Shown here: positions 58,881 to 64,000 of the stretch, in pieces
Layout of the letters: each line of letters opens with the position of its first letter
Numbering within the stretch: the stretch's first letter is position 1
Assembly: GCA_025330725.1 (NCBI GenBank)
Contig: JAIWND010000003.1
Location: forward strand, 372,001-436,000
Length of the DNA: 64,000 nt
Direction: 5' to 3'
Source of the DNA: Chlamydoabsidia padenii
Taxonomy: Eukaryota; Mucoromycota; Mucoromycetes; Mucorales; Cunninghamellaceae
Made by a program: the position numbers and the translations under genes
Notes under the pieces: generated by a model
Databases searched by the model: none
Seen by the model: the letters and a program-made list of their open reading frames with translations, nothing else
What the model was told of the DNA's origin: nothing

Positions 58881-61478
58881 ATGTCTGACATTTACGGTGT
58901 ATCATCATCAATGTTGAATGCACGACACCACCTTCGACGAAACTCATCACCAAGCATTGATGGTCTCCAGAATGATATCAACGACTCTTTATCACTTTAC
59001 AAAACATTGGACCTCCCTAAAAAGCACTCATCCATTATCCTCTCGCCATCTTCCTCAACAAATCCATCAGCTTTACGCACACACCAATATCGAATGAATG
59101 CAGCTCAGGAACATCGTACGTATCAAGACAGTTGCCAAAGACTTTTATCTCATATTGGCTCAGTGACAACTATTTGCGAAGAACTGTATCACAACAACAA
59201 GGATCGACCTGTCTTTTATCCACCCTATCCAAAGGCACAGCAACAACAACATCGTATCACACCTCAGCGTCCAATGACGGCCTCTATTATCTCATCAGCC
59301 AGTTCGATGCACCTTGAAACAGCTTCTCAACCTGACATGGACCGTCCTTTTTCGCTTATCGATACATTACATCGTCTTCCTTCCATCCACTCTGACTACT
59401 TGGCATCTTCCTCTTCTACTCTTATTAGTGGTCCTACTCCAGCTGGGTTTTTAAAGCAAGAATTCAACATTCTTCATCTTGATCTCAAAGTCGGTCATGC
59501 TTCCACCAACTTGCATACCACTTTGGAAAGGTCCTCCATTGGTCACCTCTTGGACGAAAAGCTTCAACAGTGCAAACGACACCTGGATAACCTCTACACT
59601 CGTGTGGCCGATACTTCCTCCAAGGTACTTGTGACGGGTGACTTGAATGCGGGGAAAAGTACTCTTGTCAATGCTCTGCTCAAACGCCAACTCTTGCCAG
59701 CCGATCAACAACCTTGCACCAACATGTTTTGTGAAGTCTTGGATGCCACTATTAATGATGGATTGGAACAGGTGCACGCTATTCCTCAAGTGGAAAGGTA
59801 TGACCGACTGAATCCTGCTACTTATCACATGGTCGAGATGCGTCATTTGGATTCTTTGATCATGGATGAACTAGGACGCTACCAAATGGTCAAAATCTAC
59901 ACTAACGATGCACGAGCTACTCAAGAAAGTCTCCTCCACAATGGTATTGTTGATATTGCCTTGATAGACTCACCTGGATTGAATACTGATAGTGTGAAGA
60001 CTACTGCTGTTTTTGCCCGCCAAGAAGAAATCGATGTGGTCGTCTTTGTTGTCAGTGCGGAAAATCATTTTACCCTTTCGGTAAGTGTAATGCTCGAACC
60101 AAAAACAACAACCAACTCACTCTTCTTTATTATATGACATTAGGGAAAAGAGTTTTTATGGAATGCTGCCAACGAAAAAACACATATCTTTATTGTCGTC
60201 AACCGATTCGACTCGATCCGCGACAAGGACAGGTGCAAGCGGATGATCTTGGAACAGATTCGACAACTCTCACCAGCTACGTATCAAGATGCCGACGATT
60301 TGGTGCATTTTGTCAGTGCTGGTAATGTGGATTTGGAACCTGGATCTCGGAAACTGGATGAACCCGACTTTGCTAGACTGGAAGAACGACTCCGTGCCTT
60401 TGTTTTAGGGAATCGCACCAAGAGCAAACTTTTACCTGCCAAGAACTACCTGGTTAACCTCCTGTTGGATATTGGTGTCCTCTCGGAAGCGAATCAAGCA
60501 GATGCCGCGATCAAACACAAGGAAGCAAGCGAAACACTGGAACAAGACATGCCTGCGTACGAACAACTATTACATGCCCGGGATCGGATGCTGCATCAAG
60601 TGGAACGTTTAGCCGAAGGTACGGTGATGGCGATTCAGCGACAAACAGCAGAACGACTCCAAGTTGCTACAGATCAAGTACAAGACGCTATTCAACGGTT
60701 GGAATATCCTGGTATCCTCTTGATTTGGCAATATGCTCAAGATCTATGTGAATCCATGTCACAGGCATTGGTGCAAGGCATACAAAAGGCTGAACAACAG
60801 GCCCGTGTAGACAGTCAGCAATGTTTGGACAAGCTTCATTTGTTGGCGGAAGATCAGCTTGGTGTATCCCCTCCTGTGGCTAACGTGGACAATATGTTTT
60901 CTCGCCATCGGCGATTGATGATCGAGGTGGAAACAACCGACTTTATCGATTTGGCGGTGGACGACAAGCTCTCTGGGTGTGTGTTATCCATGGGTGCTGC
61001 TGCCATGGTGGGTGGTCGTCTGATAGGATTCAAGGATACGGTGTCAAGTCTATGGAACATGTCATCGATGATGGGGGCCAACACTATCCGTCGTTTTGCC
61101 CTGCCCGTCTTGGGAGTGGCCGGTGCCAGTGTGCTGGTTTATGTGGTGGCGGATATGCGGAATGCCGTGGAACGAAACCTGGTGCGCAAATTCAAGCAAA
61201 CTGTCCGTGATTCTAATTATATCGACAAGGCAAGTCATCGTATTGGCCGTGATGCTCGTAGAGTGCTCCGTGTGGAAGGCTGGGATATCCAATCTCGACT
61301 GCAAAAGGCTATTGAATCCAAGGAACAGAAACATAATGAACTCGAATTACTCATTCACTCCTCCCAGGAATCGTTGGCTTATTTTACATCCTTGTTGGAC
61401 AAGTCTACTACTTTATTGGACAAGGTCCAATCGGTTCACATTGATCAATCTAGAATAGAAGAACCTTTGAAAACTTGA
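58881..61478 (+). CDS. FZO1: Mitofusin Fzo1, outer-membrane fusion GTPase, 844 aa, two exons
   Basis: Exons 58881-60080 (400 codons) and 60144-61478 (445 codons including stop). An N-terminal disordered and helical region of about 180 residues precedes the dynamin-type GTPase: G1 VTGDLNAGKSTLVNALLKRQ near residue 250, G2-containing PADQQPCTNMFCEV, G3 DSPGLNTDS near 363, G4 VNRFDS near 420. Coiled coils follow, then the two-part membrane anchor (LSMGAAAMVGGRLIGFKDTV... RRFALPVLGVAGASVLVYVV near 715) and a C-terminal coiled coil (KHNELELLIHSSQESLAYFT). This is the fungal Fzo1 layout with N-terminal HRN extension. It drives outer mitochondrial membrane fusion. Confidence 0.95.
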
Positions 61479-61732
61479 TGGGAAACTTGATTATTGAACA
61501 GTCTTTATATATCTATACTTCCCATCCTCATCTTTACCTAGCTAGTTGCTACCCTTATATCCTCATTCCTTTTAATATTTTACCAATCCTTTAAACAAAC
61601 CATTCCTTTTAAACTTGTTTATCAATATAATTATATGAAACATAATAAAATATGGACTTGAATTCAATACTCTTTGTTATGGTTGTTTGTAATATAATTT
61701 TACTGTTGTTGGATCTGCATGATTTTCTCATT

Positions 61733-61744
61733 ATTCAAATCCCG
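61733..61744 (+). promoter_or_regulatory. AAATCCCG element, copy 18 (ATTCAAATCCCG)
   Basis: Exact core, 255 bases past the FZO1 stop and 690 bases before the next ATG, so not near a known start. Confidence 0.42.
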
Positions 61745-62290
61745 ATAGTGATAACCCCGCTTGTACTTGTGATTTGAAAAGTTAAAAAAGAAGAGTGCGG
61801 CATATTTTCCTGTTTAACATGATCCAGTGTGTCGGTCTTCCCATTGGTTATTGTTAATGTATATTTAAAAGAAAAAGAAAATGTGTCCTCCTTCTTTACT
61901 ATATAATTTCATTGTAGGTATCTCGGTTTACTACACTGGCAAAGGTGAACTGTTTATTCCTGATTTGCATACCTGGAATACTGTGCAAGATAAAGGGCTA
62001 GTGGGTTAATGATCAAATACACCGGATCAAGTATGTCATTGATAACATCCTAACATGGTGGATCGCCGCTCCTAGATAGAAGAAAAGGGGGGGGGGAAGG
62101 TTTGCTGTCATTGTCAATAATAGATCTATCCTGACAAATAAACGTGGCGACAATGTAAATGGACTCTATTAAACTTGTTACCTCTTATAAGTTATCTTTA
62201 TCTTTTTTAAACAATAAATGTCATCTTGTCTTTTACCTCCTTACTTGTGATATATTGATGCATCATCAACCTATTTGTTGTCTTGGACAG

Positions 62291-62303
62291 TTTAAATCCC
62301 GAC
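62291..62303 (+). promoter_or_regulatory. AAATCCCG element, copy 19 (TTTAAATCCCGAC)
   Basis: About 133 bases upstream of the TBC-domain gene ATG, on its coding strand. Confidence 0.5.
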
Positions 62304-62435
62304 TATAAAACTTGTTTGTTTTATTTTTAACTCTTGTCAACTTCTCTTTCTCCCTTTTTTTTTTTATATTTTTAATTTTCTTCATATATTCCCCTACATT
62401 CATACCCCAAGTATAACCTCTTACTTTTTAGAATA

Positions 62436-64000
62436 ATGACAACAGCAACACCAATGTCAACAACAGACCATGGTCCTCGCCGGTATTCCTTTTTTGACTA
62501 CGACTTGGATGTGGTACAAGAAGCCTTACTGAATCCTCATCACTCTGAATATCAAGATCATTTTGGCTTTCGAATACAAGTAAAAACAGACGACGAATAT
62601 GACGAAGATACTAGCGATGATGAAGACGACCAGGATGACTCTAATGATACTACTCAACTTGACACTCAACCCATGGTGATGCCATTACAACTGGACAAAG
62701 AGACGATGGCTACCACCACCTCACCTTCTTCTTCCTCTTCTTCTTCCACCACTTCTTCCTCAAGCGCTGATGAAGAAGATTATACAGATATCGACACTGC
62801 TATCACTACTCCTACTATCAATAAACATTCTCTCATGTCAATATCCTCTGTAGTATCTAAAGGTAAGAAGAAGGAAGAAAAGATAATCCATGATTAACAA
62901 ACTGCTTACTATGTTATAGAAGAGTACACCATTATCAAACCCATCAATGGATGTCGTAGACGATCATCAACTGGGTCTACAACAGCCATGTCAAAAACCT
63001 ACCGTCGTCCACGTGCAATGACATGCTCCGTCACACAGATCAATGCATTAACGAATGGATTAAACTCACCATCTCCGTACGACACCAACAAGGCTTGCAA
63101 CAAATCAGTCGAACGACCTTCCGACATTTATCGAAATAGAGTAGGTAAACGATTCTCAACTCTACATCAACCAAATCAATCAGACTCGGTTCAACAATTG
63201 GCACTCAAAGAAGAAATCTCCAACAATCTCGCACAACTAAAAGAAATTTCACCTGATATTTATGATTGGGGTAAGGCACGTACACACAAGAGCAAGTTGA
63301 CTCACTTTATATATATATATATATATTGTAGAATTCTGGTCGATGGTGATTAATCATTTTGATACGGTGAAACAACAACAACATACTAGTCTGCGGGATC
63401 ATGTGTGTGTAGGCATGCCACCCTCACTCCGGGGAATGATTTGGCAAGTCTTGTCGAAATCAAGGCATAATAGTGACTCGATCGAATTGGAATACAATGC
63501 ATTACTGAAAAGGAATAGTCCACATGAAAAAATCATCCAACGCGATCTGGCTCGAACTTTCCCGACTCATACCTTCTTTCGACATTGTGAAGAAGGCGGT
63601 GGACAAGAAATGCTCTTTAATGTTATCAAGGCTTATAGTTTGTATGATCCTCAAGTTGGTTATTGTCAAGGTCTTCCTTTTGTGGTTGGATGCTTATTAT
63701 TACACGTAAAGTAACAAAAAAAAAGGAAGGCGGGGAGGGAATGAAATCAAACTAATCTCTCTCTTTCTTTCTTTTACTAGATGCCAGATGAAGCAGCGTT
63801 TTGTGTCTTGATTAATCTGATGAATGATTATGGTCTACGTGGTCACTTTACACCCAAGATGGAATTACTGCATGAACGAATGTTCCAATTTGATGAACTC
63901 TTATCTGTCCACCTTCCACAAGTCCATCGTCATTTGGAGGCTCAAGGTGTGCGACCCACCATGTATGCTTCCCAATGGTTTATGACTCTGTTTGCTTACC
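62436..64000 (+). CDS. TBC-domain Rab GTPase-activating protein (Gyp5/EVI5-like), partial
   Basis: Exons 62436-62862, 62920-63270, 63332-63705 and 63781 onward; the window ends inside the fourth. Residues 1-250 are acidic and Ser/Thr-rich. A helical lead-in (YDWEFWSMVINHFDTVKQQQ) precedes the TBC domain: SLRDHVCVGMPPSLRGMIWQ, the arginine-finger segment IIQRDLARTFPTHTFF, and the glutamine-finger segment YDPQVGYCQGLPFVVGCLLL. Then MPDEAAFCVLINLMNDYGLR GHF and YASQWFMTLFAY at the edge. Both catalytic fingers (R in IQRDLART, Q in YCQG) are present, so it should stimulate GTP hydrolysis by a Rab, as Gyp5/Gyl1 and EVI5/RABGAP1 relatives do in exocytic and Golgi traffic. The C-terminal coiled coil, if any, is outside. 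Confidence 0.92.

Larger units (their letters stand above)
61479..62435. other. Intergenic, FZO1 3' flank and TBC promoter
   Basis: Two exact elements (61733 and 62291). The former is followed by a second CCCCGC about ten bases later. No gene in between is supported. Confidence 0.55.

Overview
The window is nuclear DNA of an early-diverging fungus, most likely a Mucoromycota species (a Mucorales or Absidia-like mould). The genes are split by many 45-90 base introns with GTAAGT donors and TAG acceptors. Spacers are A+T-rich, with long poly-A/T and (CT)n tracts. The gene set is fungal (HAL-type kinase, Dug3, GT62 mannosyltransferase, She9/Mdm33, Fzo1, Tvp18, Hpc2) but includes DHX34 and introns of the minor (U12) spliceosome, neither of which is found in yeasts. 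No bacterial-type operons, CRISPR arrays or prophages were seen.

Layout. 1-8 kb: RPL22 (cut by the left edge), thymidylate kinase, a GT62 mannosyltransferase, Dug3-type amidohydrolase, a short orphan ORF, and an eight-exon gene of unknown function with two U12-type introns. 8-12.3 kb: gene-poor, with a decayed mitochondrial carrier pseudogene, a retroelement ORF1/gag-like fragment interrupted by a 221 bp MITE-like element, and an intact tRNA-Asp(GTC). 13-31 kb: dense, mostly minus strand, with an MBOAT lysophospholipid acyltransferase, a 30-exon DHX34-like helicase, a HAL/NPR1-family kinase, an alpha-arrestin (plus strand), VAP, a small GPI-type cysteine-rich protein, an enoyl-CoA isomerase and Tvp18. 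31-36.4 kb: a three-unit tandem repeat, one doubtful membrane-protein gene and unassignable fragments. 36.5-52 kb: MAK16, phosphofructokinase, a kelch-BTB protein, She9/Mdm33, a broken VPS1 dynamin copy and an SLC35F-type transporter. 52-64 kb: a long empty stretch, a Crz1-like C2H2 factor, Hpc2/ubinuclein, mitofusin Fzo1 and the start of a TBC-domain Rab-GAP (cut by the right edge).

The genes are mainly housekeeping and do not form one pathway. Several concern membranes and mitochondria (acyltransferase, VAP, Tvp18, She9, Fzo1, carrier pseudogene, VPS1 pseudogene).

The strongest unexplained signal is a short element, TTYAAATCCCGCC. It occurs about 19 times with an exact AAATCCCG core, never in an exon, and usually 60-210 bases upstream of a start codon in either orientation. 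Degenerate copies surround it, and one class begins the units of a dispersed/tandem repeat. The second notable signal is the pair of U12-type introns in the unidentified gene at 6.3-7.8 kb.

Splice positions were worked out by hand. For the genes listed with an amino-acid length, exon lengths summed to whole codons except where stated. Individual junctions may still be off by a base.
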